Below, piece after piece: positions 20,614 to 32,300 of a DNA stretch of 64,000 nt. The translations under genes and the position numbers were made by a program. The stretch spans positions 1-64,000 of the forward strand of contig JAACJM010000088.1 in NCBI GenBank assembly GCA_013368315.1. Direction: 5' to 3'. Numbering within the stretch: position 1 is the first letter of the stretch; each line of letters begins with the position of its first letter. The notes below the pieces were generated by a model. It was not told the origin of the DNA. It saw only the letters and a list, made by a program, of their open reading frames with translations, and did no database searches. Origin of the DNA: Tetrapyrgos nigripes (lineage: Eukaryota; Basidiomycota; Agaricomycetes; Agaricales; Campanellaceae).

Positions 20614-23322
20614 TTAATTCTGATCCTCAACCAAACTCCCCACGGCCTTCATATCCGCATCTACCATCTCCTTGACTAATTCGTCGAATGAGACGGCGCG
20701 TTTCCAGCCCAAGATGCGTTCTGCTTTGGCGGGGCTGCCCAGGAGGAGGCTGAGGGTGGGTGACGCGAAACGAGCCAGGTGGGGGTGAGTGAGTTAGAGG
20801 ATGCGCGAGTGGGGGTGAGTTGGGGGGTGGGAAAGGAGGGGAGGGGGAAAGCATTTTTGAGGGGGCGAGGGTGAGGGTGAGATGGGAGGGGGAGAACAGA
20901 AATAGAGATAGAAATAAAAATAGTCAGCGGACGTATTCATCGGGATACTTTCGAAAAGGAAGGAACGGAAAAAACAGCGAAAACGAAAAAGAAAAAGAAA
21001 GAGAGAAAAGAAAACGAGAAAGCGAGAAAGCGAGAAAGTGAGTAAAAATAAACTGTAAAAAGGGTTGGTCGGTCGGTCAGTCAACCCAACCACCTACGCG
21101 ACTCCAGGGTCCAGTATCGACACGACAACGACCACGACCACGACCAGGGAACGGCGCAATAGCGTCGGGAATGAGGCACACGACCACTACCACGACCACC
21201 ACTGACAGTGACCATTACCATTACCACACATCAAAAATAACACGGTGATATCGCGGCTGTAAGTGTGGGTGTTATGAGGTGATAGAAGATAGAACAACTC
21301 CTCATTGGCAACTCGGATGCGCTGACAGGTCAGCATGGACGGCGATATTTATGTTGATGTTGTTGATGTTGATGTTCCTCGTGTTCCTTGCGGTACAACA
21401 GAACAGCAGAAGGATGAGGTGATGGTGATGGTGATGGACCATGGTGGTATGCGTAATGCGTCCGCCCAGCCCAAATAACGGAAATGACAGGAAAGAACAG
21501 GAAAGAAAATGATAAATGAAAGAAATGAAAGATGGAAGAGGGAAGTATGTAGCGGAACGGAATGGCACGGAACGATGAGGTGATGGGGATGGTGTATGTG
21601 TCCACCCAACCAATCACGGAAATGACAGGACAGGAAAGAAATGATAAATGAAAGAAATGAAAAGAAGAAAGGGGGTAAATAGCGGAACGGAATGGCAATG
21701 ACAGCGAGAATGAGAATGATAAATTAAAACGGAAAAACACAAGGAAGGAAGGAAGAAAACACAAGAAAGAAAGGAAGAAAGGAAGGAAACGACTGTGTAT
21801 GTACCATCTACAATCCACAATCCACAATCCGTAGACCGCATCCGCAGTCGTAATCCGTGCCGTCGTATCGGGAGAGCAAGAGCACCGCGTAAAAAAAAAA
21901 AAAAAACGCAAATAACAAACCCAAACCCAAACCCTTCTCTCGAGCAAGGCGAGGAAACAGAAAAAGGAACGAAAACGGGAAAGGGAATGAAAACGTGAAA
22001 AGGAAAGAAAAGAAAAAGAAGTAAACCAAAAACCAAAAAACACGACCACTCACTCAACCTCCGCAGGCCTATAATACCTCGGATCAATCTTAACAATGAC
22101 CTTTTGCGTCGCTTTATCGAAGCCTACTTCGTCGTTGCCGGAGCCGGACCATCTGTATGAGTAGACGAGGGTCAGTCTAGTCTCGGAGCCGAGGCAGGTC
22201 AACGAAAAGCGAGAACCAAAAAGAGGTGTAGGGTGTAGGGAAAGAAACGGAAAGAGAAAAAGACACGGAAAGAAAGAAAAATACCCACCCAACCTCAACC
22301 CCAACAACCTCAAACGCCCTTTCAACAAACGACCTCACCGTCCAGGTTTGACCCGTAGCAAGGACAAAATCCTCTGGAGTGTCGTGTTGGAGCATTAGGT
22401 ACATTCCTTCGATGTAGTCTCTAGCTGTCAACGCGCATACAGCTAGTTAGTATTCCCTAACCAACGAAACGAAGAATAAAGAACACCACGCACCATGCCC
22501 CCAGTCTCTCCTCGCATCCAAATTGCCCAAATAAAGCACATCGCTTTTTCCCTGCTTAATCTCCGCTACGGCCCTTGTAATCTTTCTAGTAACAAACGTC
22601 CTTCCTCTCCTAGGACTTTCATGATTAAACAAGATCCCGTTACACGCAAACATGCCATAAGCCTCGCGGTAGTTTTTAGTAATCCAGAAAGCGTATAATT
22701 TTGCAACGCCGTAGGGAGAGCGGGGGTAGAAAGGGGTTAGTTCGTCTTGGGCTTTTGCTTCTTCTGGTTTGGAAGGAGGTGGAGGAGGGGCCGAGTCGGG
22801 AGAAGTATGACCCTGAGCAGTAGATAGAGAAACCCCTCCATACAACTCTGAAGTCGAAGCTTGATAAAACCTCACATGCTTCTCCAACCCACACGTCCTA
22901 ATCGCATCCAACAACCTCAAGGTCCCCAACGCATCGACATCCCCTGTATACTCTGCCATCTCAAAAGACACTTTGACATGACTCTGTGCTCCGAGATTGT
23001 AGATCTCGCTAGGTAACACCTTTGCGATGACTCCTACTAGGTTGGTGGAATCGGTTAGATCGCCGTAGTGGAGAAAGAGACGACCAGAAGGGGCAGAGGG
23101 GTCGTCGGGTTTGGCGTGGAGGTCTGAGTAGAGGTGGTGGAGACGACCGGTGTTGAAGGAGGAGGAACGACGGATGATGCCGTGGACGTGGTAGCCTTTG
23201 GAGAGGAGGAATTCGGTGAGGTAGGAGCCGTCTTGGCCGGTTATGCCTGAGATGAGGGCGACTTTGCGGTTGTGGTATTCCGAGGGAGACGGCAGAGACA
23301 GTGTGCGGATGGGGTCGGCCAT
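20614..23322 (-). CDS. GMD: GDP-mannose 4,6-dehydratase
   Basis: Four exons (22494-23322, 22289-22424, 22054-22152, 20614-20749) give 399 residues. Role: NADP-dependent conversion of GDP-D-mannose to GDP-4-keto-6-deoxymannose, the first step to GDP-fucose, in the cytosol. Seen: a Rossmann motif [10 protein letters not shown] (about residues 26-35), [15 protein letters not shown], the TSELYG strand (about 157-162), the catalytic YGVAK (Tyr204, Lys208), [21 protein letters not shown] and the C-terminal [11 protein letters not shown]...[14 protein letters not shown]. These are diagnostic for GMD. Oddities: about 30 extra residues, Pro/Ser/Glu-rich, lie between TSELYG and [10 protein letters not shown] (about 163-194), where most GMDs have about ten; and the last intron is 1304 nt. 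Exon phases agree at all junctions. It sits between the hAT element and a GFA gene transcribed the same way. Confidence 0.93.
20750..22053 (-). other. Long low-complexity last intron of GMD
   Basis: This 1304-nt intron (GTGAGT donor, CTCAG acceptor) is far longer than others here. On the plus strand it is dominated by GAAA/GGAA purine runs, with CGACCA repeats near 21120-21200, a GATGTT repeat near 21355 and poly-A at 21890. Two similar blocks (about 21470-21560 and 21605-21690) share GGAAATGACAGGA and GATAAATGAAAGAAATGAAA, a partial tandem duplication. No gene is seen inside. Confidence 0.75.
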
Positions 23323-23458
23323 GGTGGTGGTAGAGAAGAAGGAAGACGAGTTGTTTATTTATAGGGGACTACTTATTTACTACTCTAATGAAATATCTCT
23401 TCCTTTTCGAATACATCTGTTGGACAGGATTACTATAACCTACTATAGCTAAACCGTT

Positions 23459-23975
23459 TCACCCACCTGGTATCGGAGGGAACCACTTCATCCGCTGAGA
23501 AATGTAAAACTCGCCCTGGGGTTTGAATATCTCATCATGCACTCCAGGCTCATCGATGGTTCCGAGCAGGACGTAGCGAAAGTCGTTCTTCGCCGCGTCC
23601 TATCTCCGTCGTCAGCGTCAATTCATCCACCCAGGGCTGTAGTCTCACCCCATAGTCACATATAAAACTACCACACTCTCCGCAAAACTCTCGATTCAAT
23701 ACCTTTCCACTTCCATTATCCATAGAGTGTTTCTTCAACGTCGGCGATTCCGTGTATTTGAAGCAGGATAGAGGAACTTTGACTGTTATGGCGTAGTTTC
23801 CGTAGGCTTTCTGGACACATCATTCATCTCATCATTATCTGGTGATAAGGCGGAGGAAGGGGCGTACCTTGCAATTGTGACAATGACACAACGAAGTCCT
23901 CGCGTCCTGCGGTGTTTTTAAATCCAGGTTGTATTTGACAGCACGACAGTAGCATGTTCCTGTGTATGTCGGCAT
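23459..23975 (-). CDS. CENP-V/GFA-domain protein
   Basis: Three exons (23868-23975, 23649-23810, 23459-23599) joined in phase give 136 residues. Seen: MPTYTGTCYCRAVKYNLDL at the N-terminus with CxC zinc ligands, TSLCHCHNCK (CxCxxC), REFCGECGSFI (CxxC) and a C-terminal KNDFRYVLLGTIDEP strand. This is the whole Cys pattern and length of the glutathione-dependent formaldehyde-activating (GFA, Mss4-like fold) family. Known: family members bind zinc and some act as S-hydroxymethyl-glutathione synthases; most fungal paralogs are uncharacterised, so the substrate is not known. It is the only intact one of three GFA copies here; the others at 28.1-28.4 and about 38.1 kb are fragments. It is followed upstream by dispersed repeat R, as the other copies are. 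Confidence 0.85.
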
Positions 23976-24232
23976 AGTTGCACATTTTTCTTTCTCTTTC
24001 TGCAGTTTTATATACCGCTGAGGCATACAGTTGGGTCATAGATGGATCAGACATGGCGTCATTGTCAGTGTCATCCTACTCCTCCTTCCTCTAAGTTCCT
24101 GCGTTCTTTTCTCTTCTCTCCGACTCCCGTCCAGCTCTAACGCGTACTACGCGTCGCATCATCTGATCGCCTCCTAGTCAAGCCTGTGTTTTTCACTATC
24201 AAGGCCATACTACGCACGTTACTCTTGTACTC

Positions 24233-24400
24233 TCCCACTTACATTGGCTCCAGGAACGCTATCGTTCAAATTTCAGACGTCTCAAAAACTGCGCGTCTAC
24301 ATATATGCGTTCGTCTTCATGAAGACGATGAGACATGTGTATCATACTCAATAACCGGCCCGTCCGTACCAAGTCCCAAATCCAACTATTCTAATATCTT
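24233..24400 (+). repeat. Dispersed repeat R, copy 3 (diverged)
   Basis: CTCCCACTTACATTGGCTCC, GGAACGCTATCGTTC and GACGTCTCAAAAACTG align with the copies at 28.66 and 38.45 kb. It lies upstream of the intact GFA gene. Confidence 0.6.
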
Positions 24401-24429
24401 GCAGGTCGTCCAAGGGAATTTCTCGTAAG

Positions 24430-24690
24430 AAGAAGAATAGGCGAATCACGGGGAGTCCTGAAACAGCGACTCCTCCGGATATATTCGTGAATCGAGACTC
24501 GAAAGGCGCTTACATCATGATAAGTAAGTAAATAAAAGATGGGAGAGGAGGGAGGGTAACGCGAAACCAATCTGATATCACTACGGAGACTCGTGAATCA
24601 ATATGAGAGAGAGACGAATGATGAGGAAACTTACCCGAGAGACTGGTGGATCAATGATGAGATGGGGAAGAATGATGAATGTGAGTCAAA
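24430..24690 (+). repeat. Repeat also present in decayed form at 46985-47170
   Basis: Shared blocks AATCACGGGGAGTCCTGAAA, GTAAGTAAATAAAAGATGGG and GAGACTGGTGGATCAATGATG match the copy near 47.0 kb, where many CG dinucleotides have become TG or CA. Confidence 0.6.
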
Positions 24691-24695
24691 TCCAA

Positions 24696-24873
24696 CTACA
24701 GTAAACTCCCTCTTAAGGCATACCCTTCCGTTCCCGCAAAAATGTATGCCTTATTGGAGAGTATGCCTTTTGAGAGAACACTTTGGCAGGGAAAGTGGGT
24801 TTTGTTCTCCAAAAAATGTATGCCCTAAGAGGGAGTATGCCCTATAGGGGGTATCCCTTAAGAGAGAGTCTAA
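24696..24873. mobile_element. Short MITE with pogo-like ends
   Basis: Inverted ends (ACAGTAAACTCCCTCTTAAG on the left; CTTAAGAGAGAGTCTAATA on the right) enclose about 140 bp in which GTATGCC occurs several times in both orientations. The CAGT...ACTCNCTCTTA terminus resembles pogo/Fot-type Tc1-mariner ends. It is noncoding. Flanking TA duplication is plausible but not certain. Confidence 0.5.
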
Positions 24874-24916
24874 TATCTATGTATTAGTATTTAAACCACC
24901 CGACCCCGCATTCATT

Positions 24917-27125
24917 TCATTTCCCCGAATCGATACCTTCGTCCTCGTCCGTTTTGACCGAAACTTCACAACAGGGAGCATTAGACTCGGGAAGCTCTGG
25001 GACGTGTAATCCTACGATAGATTGACGACTGCAAGAAACTGGTTGGATGTAGTTCGTGGTCACGGATACCGCCCCATTCTTTAGCTTTCGTGAAACCTCG
25101 TCTACTCCCCGTGCAATCACATCAGCTCGTTTGTGTGGGTGTTTATATGACTCGTGTATCTCTGCCAAATTTTCCTTGACCTCTGGTATAATATCCATCC
25201 ATATTTGCCCAATTCCTCGTCTAGCAGCCAGCTCAGGCTGTCCTATGGCAACGACAAACTGGTCATTATTGCCTTCGCGCTTCTCGAGTTTGATTACAAG
25301 GGTGTCAGATATTGTGGCAAGAGGAAGCTGTATGCATGATACATCCACGATAGCAGGTCCAGCTTTCTGGTTGATAGTATTCATTGCTGAAGTGTTTGCT
25401 ACCTCAGGATCTGTGCATCGATTGAGGTTAGACAGAGTTTCAAAGAAAAAGAAAGTACAAACGCGCACCCGAAATGCTTCGCGTCTCAGACAGATCGAAA
25501 GGAAAAGAGTCCACGATCCTGAGATGGCGTGAAAGGAAAAGCTGCCATCTCCACTGGCGGGCTTTCTGAATCTCGCTCTCCTTGAATACTTCTTCTTTCA
25601 CAAATATTTCTGATTTCTTGAACAAACTGCGGCGCCAGCCGCCACGCAGAGCATCACCGTCCACAACCAGCTGATCTGGATTCAAGCGAAGGTAATCGCG
25701 TGACTCGGTTGTCTTCTGGAGAAAAATTGTGATACGTCGACCATTGGCGTCCAAGCAAGGAAGGAGGGCGTAAAGGACTTCGTCGTAAGTAAGTGGTGCA
25801 CGGTCTGTCAGAAAGGTATACCAATCAGGCCTCTGAAACACCGTGGTGCACCACATGCTTATGATGAAGGCCATAGTAGACCAGTAATTCGCCATGTCTG
25901 GGGGGATGGTTAACATGAAGGCAATAGCGATGAGTTGTATGGCCAGAGTGTTATAGCTGATTTCCTGCCTGATATCGAAGGCCGCCGTATGGAAACCAAT
26001 ACACATCCTGTTAATTCCAGACAAGATCACCACGATAGTTTTAGGGAATATGAATATCATCCAGAGAAAGAAAAGCAGAAGACGATAATACCCCGCCAAA
26101 TAATGGTATTTTGTGAGGAGGTCGGGGATTCCCACAATCATTAAGAAAACGATGAACGTCAGGAGGATGACAACCAACAATTTGGAGTCAGTGAACTGTG
26201 AGGCAGTAGGTCGCAAGTATAATGCTATACGGACACCACGATTCGTTAGCTCATCGCTTGATATTGAGGATCGTGCTTCAGTGGGAGCGGGTCGTGCGTC
26301 GGGCATAGTGAATTCAGAGGGAGACCACGCTAAAAGACCTCGAGTTCAGCGAGTAGTATCTGCCGCTTTCCAAACAAAGATCGTCGGATCATCGTTATGC
26401 TTGAGAATCTCCTCCTGCAGACGAATGAACGCCCTTCTCGCTCCTTCTCCGTAAAGGGGTGGCATATGCACTCCAAAGATACCCATCAGGCAATATGCAA
26501 CATCTTCTGGCCGAGTGGTAACCCGTGTGGCTGCCCAGGACATCCTTAGCGCGATAGTGGCGCTTTGGATATCCGTATGACCCAAGAGAACTGCAGCAGG
26601 GACATTGGTCACCTCGACAATGACGTCGCTGAGACTCGACTTTGTCCCGATCCTGTTCCACTCCCTGTCATAGAAGAGGATTCGTGGAGACGCCAATAGC
26701 TCCTGCAGAGTCCATCCTCGAGTGAACCATCTACTCTCCCTAAAGGTTCCTTTGCCAGACGCTCGAGGATCCAGACCGGGTGATACGTCGCTCAAATAAA
26801 CGTAGCACACGACTGAATCACGATAATAAGCATACATGGAATTAAGGACTTCGGAGAGCTCGGCGCTGCTGCTTTTGTCTATACAGCATGTATCAATCCA
26901 GATGTATGTGAACCCGCTGTCATGAGCGATTTTGCACGATGACTCGAGTTTTCGGTATCCGGACTTATTGACGAGGTCGGGTGGGGAGTCAAGGTCGGCG
27001 AGAGTTATTTCGCCGTCTCCCCAAGTGTGAGAAAGAATGGCATAGGGGGGGATGTCTTTGTTCGAAAAAGAGTCGACGATATAGGTAGAGGGGGTACTAG
27101 TGGGAGTCGTGCGGAGTAGGCGCAT
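24917..27125 (-). pseudogene. HET-domain protein gene A, one nonsense codon
   Basis: From the ATG at 27125 the frame encodes a heterokaryon-incompatibility (HET) domain: DIPPYAILSHTWGDGEITL, FTYIWIDTCCIDKSSSAELS, VVCYVYLSDV, RWFTRGWTLQELLASPRILF, then YCLMGIFGVHMPPLYGEGAR. An in-frame TGA at 26346-26348 ends it, but the same frame continues for another 290 codons with four or five hydrophobic segments (LLVVILLTFIVFLMIVGIPD, LLLFFLWMIFIFPKT, LAIQLIAIAFMLTI), and across an intron (25411-25468) to a final exon ending at 24917. Copy B has CGA where A has TGA. Known: HET domains trigger cell death in non-self recognition; here the domain was fused to a membrane-anchored tail. As it stands the HET part alone (about 260 residues) might still be made. 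Confidence 0.8.
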
Positions 27126-27382
27126 TCCTATGTCCAAGTACACTGAGTATATGCACAGGCATTGAGGAGTGTAAGCAATATCATACCAAAAGCAGGATCC
27201 AATAAGTATTACAACTTTGAAGGGATTGAGATGGAACGGAGGTCATCAGTCAATCTTACCTATATACTAGAGGATTGCGATGCAGTCGATTGATTCAACA
27301 CCTTTCACCTTCATTCCTTTGAGGAACACGAGGGATCTATGCTGTGCGGCATCTTTGTTTCTCATATAGATACTAATGGAAA

Positions 27383-27613
27383 CCAGTGCAAGGCCCATTT
27401 ATGGGACTCGTTCTTACAAACCCAGTCCAGCTAGTTGATTGCACTTGCCTCAGTGAAGACTCTTTCCTCCAAGACTGAGATGAAGTCACGTACGGCTGTG
27501 TCAGACAGTTGGACTTGGGACGGTCAGCTGTGGAGATGATAGTACACGCGTATAGACGCGGGGTATATCTGAATGATAGCGTTCCTAAAGCCAAGGTAAA
27601 TGGGAGACGGTCC
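27383..27613 (-). repeat. Dispersed repeat R, copy 4
   Basis: Minus-strand R: AGTGAAGACTCTTTCCTCC, GTCAGACAGTTGGACTTGGG and GAATGATAGCGTTCCTAAAG. It pairs in inverted orientation with the copy at 28662. Confidence 0.75.
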
Positions 27614-28082
27614 TGGCAATGATCATGAAAAACACGAGTGAGGAGAGCGGACAGATGAAGGACTTGGTATAGGAGTAGTAGATGTACTACGAAAATAGTA
27701 CCCATAAGCAACCCATAAGTCACAGCTTGGTCTGAGGACGTTGGAAATGATACAATCTGGTTTGAGAGGTGACGCAAAGCAGCCAAGAACCTGGTACACT
27801 CACAGAGCGTCCGTAATGGTAGCCCGTGAGGGAGAGGTCTGAGAAGGTCGAGGAGCTAGAAGCCGTCACTGTCAGCCAATCGGGAGATGACGTGTAGTGT
27901 GACAGTCACACCGTAGGCTTAGCGCTTGGAATTGCTCGAAAATTGTCGAGCTCGTCCTATTTAATGTCGCCGACGACGACGGAGTGCTTTTTCCAGGCCT
28001 TCAACTTGCAAGGGCACTCTTTGGTACCGTAGGAAGCACCAGAAGAAGTTTGGGACAGAACCAATCACCGGAAGAGGCTGGA

Positions 28083-28420
28083 TTAGCGCTCGACTGAGCT
28101 TTTGGGAGAATATTTGGCACGGCTGAAACGGGAAGCTGACGGGGAAGACGGGGAGTTCCTATTGTTTCTCCTAGTTCTCTGAATAAGTACATCATTCATC
28201 ATTCCAAACAATATTGGTGTAAAGACCTTGCAATTCTGACAGTGACACAACGAAGACCTCGCGTCCTGTGGTATCTCTAAATCCAGCTCGTATTTGACAG
28301 CACGGCAGTAGTCTAGGTATGTTCCGGACCCTCGGCGTATTCTTGGTCCCAGCCCGGGTAATACACTCCTCCTCCTCCTCCTCCTCCTCCTGCGTATGTC
28401 CATTGTCTCCTTCTGCATTT
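28083..28420 (-). pseudogene. GFA-domain gene fragment, copy 2
   Basis: The first-exon homology survives (YCRAVKYELDLEIPQDARSS, LCHCQNCK at 28230-28325), matching the intact gene at 23.9 kb. The N-terminal CxC is disrupted, a CTC trinucleotide run (28368-28392) encodes a Glu stretch upstream, and exons 2 and 3 with the other zinc ligands are not recognisable. Broken copy. Confidence 0.65.
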
Positions 28421-28661
28421 TTATATACCACTGTGGTCATTGACAATGTCATCCACTCCTCCTTCTCTTCCTTCTGATTACAACGCCATGTCAAGCTTTC
28501 TTTTCTTTTCTGTAGCTCCCGTCCAACTCTCGTTTCCCGTCCCGACACGTACTACGCGTCGCATCATCTGATGATTCTGATCGTCTTCAGCTCACCCCAA
28601 CTCAATTCAACTCCGTGTTTTTTCATTATCAAGGCCGTGTTACTACTTTCGTGCTCTCCCA

Positions 28662-28835
28662 CTTACTTTGGCTCTAGGAACGCTATCATTCAGACGTCTC
28701 AAAAACTGTGCATCATCTCAACAGCTGACCTGTTCCAAGTCCAACTGTCCGCCACAGGGTATACTGTATCCGCGACTTCATCTCAGTCTCAGTCTCGAAG
28801 GAAAGAGTCTTCACCGGGGCAATCAATTATTAATT
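28662..28835 (+). repeat. Dispersed repeat R, copy 5
   Basis: CTCCCACTTACTTTGGCTC, GGAACGCTATCATTCAGACG, CATCTCAACAGCTGACCTG and AGAGTCTTCACCGGGGCAA. Lies in the shared upstream region of GFA copy 2 and lipase 2. Confidence 0.75.
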
Positions 28836-29366
28836 AGCTTCAGCCTGACATTGCAATTGTACAGCTCGAAACAAGCTGCAATCATGATTTCCATCTCCAT
28901 CGCCATCGCCAAGTAAGTCCCCAGCCTAAGCACATCCAATGATCCATCATCCAAGCAAAGCAAGCAACTGACCCATATGCATCCCTGTCCTCCTCCATTC
29001 ATTTCCCGGTGATCATCAACTCTACTATACCCCTATATTCCGTTCCCTGTTCAATCCGAGTTCCGTGCCCAGTTCAAACTCTCAAATTCCTGCAACTCTC
29101 CTGCAACTCCCCACATGGTTCTCCGGATCTATTCCCCTATTCTTCCTTCGCCTACATAATACCTAGTATGCATTCTATGTGTTTATGCGTTAGTATTTAA
29201 ACCACTCGACCCCGCATTGAACATTCCTTTTATTTCCCCAGGTTCGCCAGTTCCCTAGGTTCGAACCAGGTCCTCAGGCTGAGCTGTCTTCATCTCGATT
29301 CCATACCCATAACAACAACTTCAAGAGGATATCTATTACTTGAACCTTGAGCTACTATCATCGACA

Positions 29367-32300
29367 ATGAAGACCCTCGCACTGGTACTGTTCATCGTTC
29401 TTGCCACCATCTCTACGGCGTACGCCTCCCCAATCCTTCCCGCCTCATCCGACAACGTCGTGATACCCCCAGTGTCTGCTCCTCGTCCCAACCTTGTTTC
29501 CTCTACTTCAACCGGATCTTTGGATAACTTCAACACCACGGCCACGGCGGGCGTTATCAAAGGCTTATCCCGGGAGCCTAATGAAAAAGACCTCGAAACA
29601 CGCCAGACAGGCCCCTTCACAACCTTCACAACCGCTCAAATCGCCTCATTCAAACCTTTTTCATATTTCGCAGCAGCGGGATATTGTGATCCGAGGGATA
29701 TTTTAAGGTGGGGGTGTGGAGGTGAGTGATATATCTCAGTCTACTAAATATTAAGTATATCTTGAGAATTGAATTGGTGTACTTACTGACGAACGACGAC
29801 CATGGTCAACGATGCGATCGATGCGATATATGTAGTGAATTGCAAAGCAAACCCCGACTTTATCCCAACCGCATCCGGAGGCAACGGTGCGAGTGTACAG
29901 TTTTGGTTTGTGGGGTATTCGCCTAAGTTGGATGTGAGTGCTTCGCTTCCTTCAGGATTCCGTGTCTTTTAAACTTTTTTGCCGTGGTCACTCGCTCGCA
30001 ACTACCAACTTCTCTCTCTCTTTCTCGTGATATACTATATCGAACCTGATCTGATGTGATCTTGAATCCCCTCAACCCACAACACACATTTTCTCTCCAT
30101 ATACTATATCGAACTTCATCTGACGTGATCTTGAACCCCGCCAACCCACGACACACATGTACATGTACATGTTGAACTATGATCAAAGGACACCGTGAAT
30201 AGGGGTTGACGCGTTGACGCACCACGGTTACTTACGGTTACTTATTCCTTTGTCTCTTTCTTCTATTCATGTTACACGTGTACGTTAGTATATATACCTG
30301 TAGAGACCTTTAGGACACCTCTGTCTTCGCTATTAGAGACAGAGGTGAGCCACTTACTTTACTATCAGACTCGGACAGTTACTCACATACCTAGATTTAT
30401 ATTTCTCTTTATCTATCTAGGTACTTACTATTTACACCGTCTTTGCTATTAGAGACAGAGATTTATATTTCTCTTTATCTATCTAGGCTCGAATTCTAAC
30501 AGTACATTCCTTCCCCTCTCCCCAACCGGTATAGCTAAATCTGCAGACACCCCGTGCAGACACCCTGCAAGGCTGCAGACACCCTTCGCATAGCATTGTA
30601 GATTACTGTATAGGACTATATGTACCATACCATATATATATGTGACCTACAGGATGATTTTAAAGTTGTGTATTAGCTGTACACAGAGTGTAAAAATCTT
30701 CAAAAAAAGGAGTATAAGCACAGCCACAGATTTTTTCCTGAAACATTCTTACAGAATTTCTCTATTCAAGATATCAGGAAAGTATCTATACATTCTCATG
30801 AGTGTATATCAGTGTGAATCTGTAAAGCAAGGACACTCAAGATGTCTCATAATGCTTTGAGATGCTTGCTACCTGCATTTCACTACTGATCTTTGAATAT
30901 CCTATTATATCAAACAATTGGTAGTATTTGGCTCATGTCTGAGCATGTTTCTACAAGATAATACATTATAATAACTTCAAGATAATTTGTACTCATTGTA
31001 ATTTTTGGGAAGGGTGTCTGCAGGGTGTCTGCAGGGTGTCTGCACGTGCACAGCCACATGCAGACACCCTGCAGACACCTTGCAGACACCTTAAGTAAAG
31101 GTAGATAGTCACATCAGACACTTGCTTGTGGCAGTTAATGACCCTGTAGTAGAAATAATACCAAGTTATTGCTGTTTTTGAAAAGTTCACGTGCGCGTCA
31201 CTTTGGTTAATTTTCGAGTTTTTGGGCTCAATTTTATGAGAGCTGCAGCTCACTCATTTCCCCACCTTTGCCTTCATTTTTAGCACAAAACAACATTATT
31301 TCAGTGTCTCTAGGGTATGGTGTACATAGCAAGACCTGTGATACACTTGTTGTCATACTCACTTTTTGGGCTCCCTCTACTGTATCTGAGCAAATGTGTA
31401 ATATCTGTGGGGAGTACAGGCAAGATAAGGCTGTCTAGCAAAGCCTAGGGAGTTTATGCAGGGATCTAGGAAGCAGCTAGAGTGAGAACAATGCCCTAGT
31501 CACAGATAATTGCAGCCTGCTATTCCACATGTCATCAACTTCTGCTTTGTTCCTATACTACCATCATGGTTCGCGGCCGGCCACTTTCAGACGATCTACA
31601 ACACACTCTTATTCACCTAGGACATCATCTACCTCTCTCCAAATCAGAAAGTGTCAGAGTCACAAGTCTGAGACTTAGGTACGTGCGCAAATGGCCATCG
31701 TTCTTGTTATTCATAGTAGGTAGAAGAAATGTGTGTACTATACAAGAAACTAACAATGATGTTGACAAGGTATGAGTCAGTAGTGATAAGAATCAGAGTG
31801 TCTGCAGGGTGTCTGCAGATTTCTGATACCCACTCCCCAACAAAACACACAACAGACAGTAATCGTATCCCATCAGGGAACGGATCTGACCGAATTGTAC
31901 GTGTCTCCCCTTCCCTTCCCAGTTCCATCCTGCCAACTCCGCACTGATACCTATGCATAACCTGACTTGTATCTCCATCTTCATCGACATTGGTTTTTTG
32001 ATTGTCAACCAATAGTGAATCCCTCCTAACAGACGCCGACTTTTTCCTGGACACTCTCGATCCGAGCCTATTCCCGGGTGTCCCAAAGGGTGTAAAGGTT
32101 CATAATGGGTTCGGGGAGGCTCATAAGGAGTGAGTTGGCCGTTCTTGCCTTTTTGTTTTTTGTTTGTCGTTTGTCGTTTTTCTCATTCTCATAACAATTA
32201 CTTTTTTATTCTTTATTCTTGATAACTAACTCATGTGCTTTACGCACCGCATTGTCCATCATCATATTTAATTATAATTAATTCACAGCACCGCCCAATC

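Noticed and set aside
21330..22096. Long minus-strand frames rich in Phe, Leu and Ser (239 and 160 codons) suggesting a membrane protein
   Set aside because: They come from the purine-biased tract inside the GMD intron. The frames are low-complexity translation of GAAA repeats.
23668..23698. Tandem trinucleotide and tetranucleotide runs (ATTC at 5763, CTC at 28368) as CRISPR-like or regulatory arrays
   Set aside because: They are simple microsatellites without spacers.
14760..29275. GGTTCGAACC / GGTTCAAATC words near 14770 and 29262 as tRNA T-arms
   Set aside because: No acceptor stem or anticodon arm can be drawn around either; both are in lipase promoter repeats.
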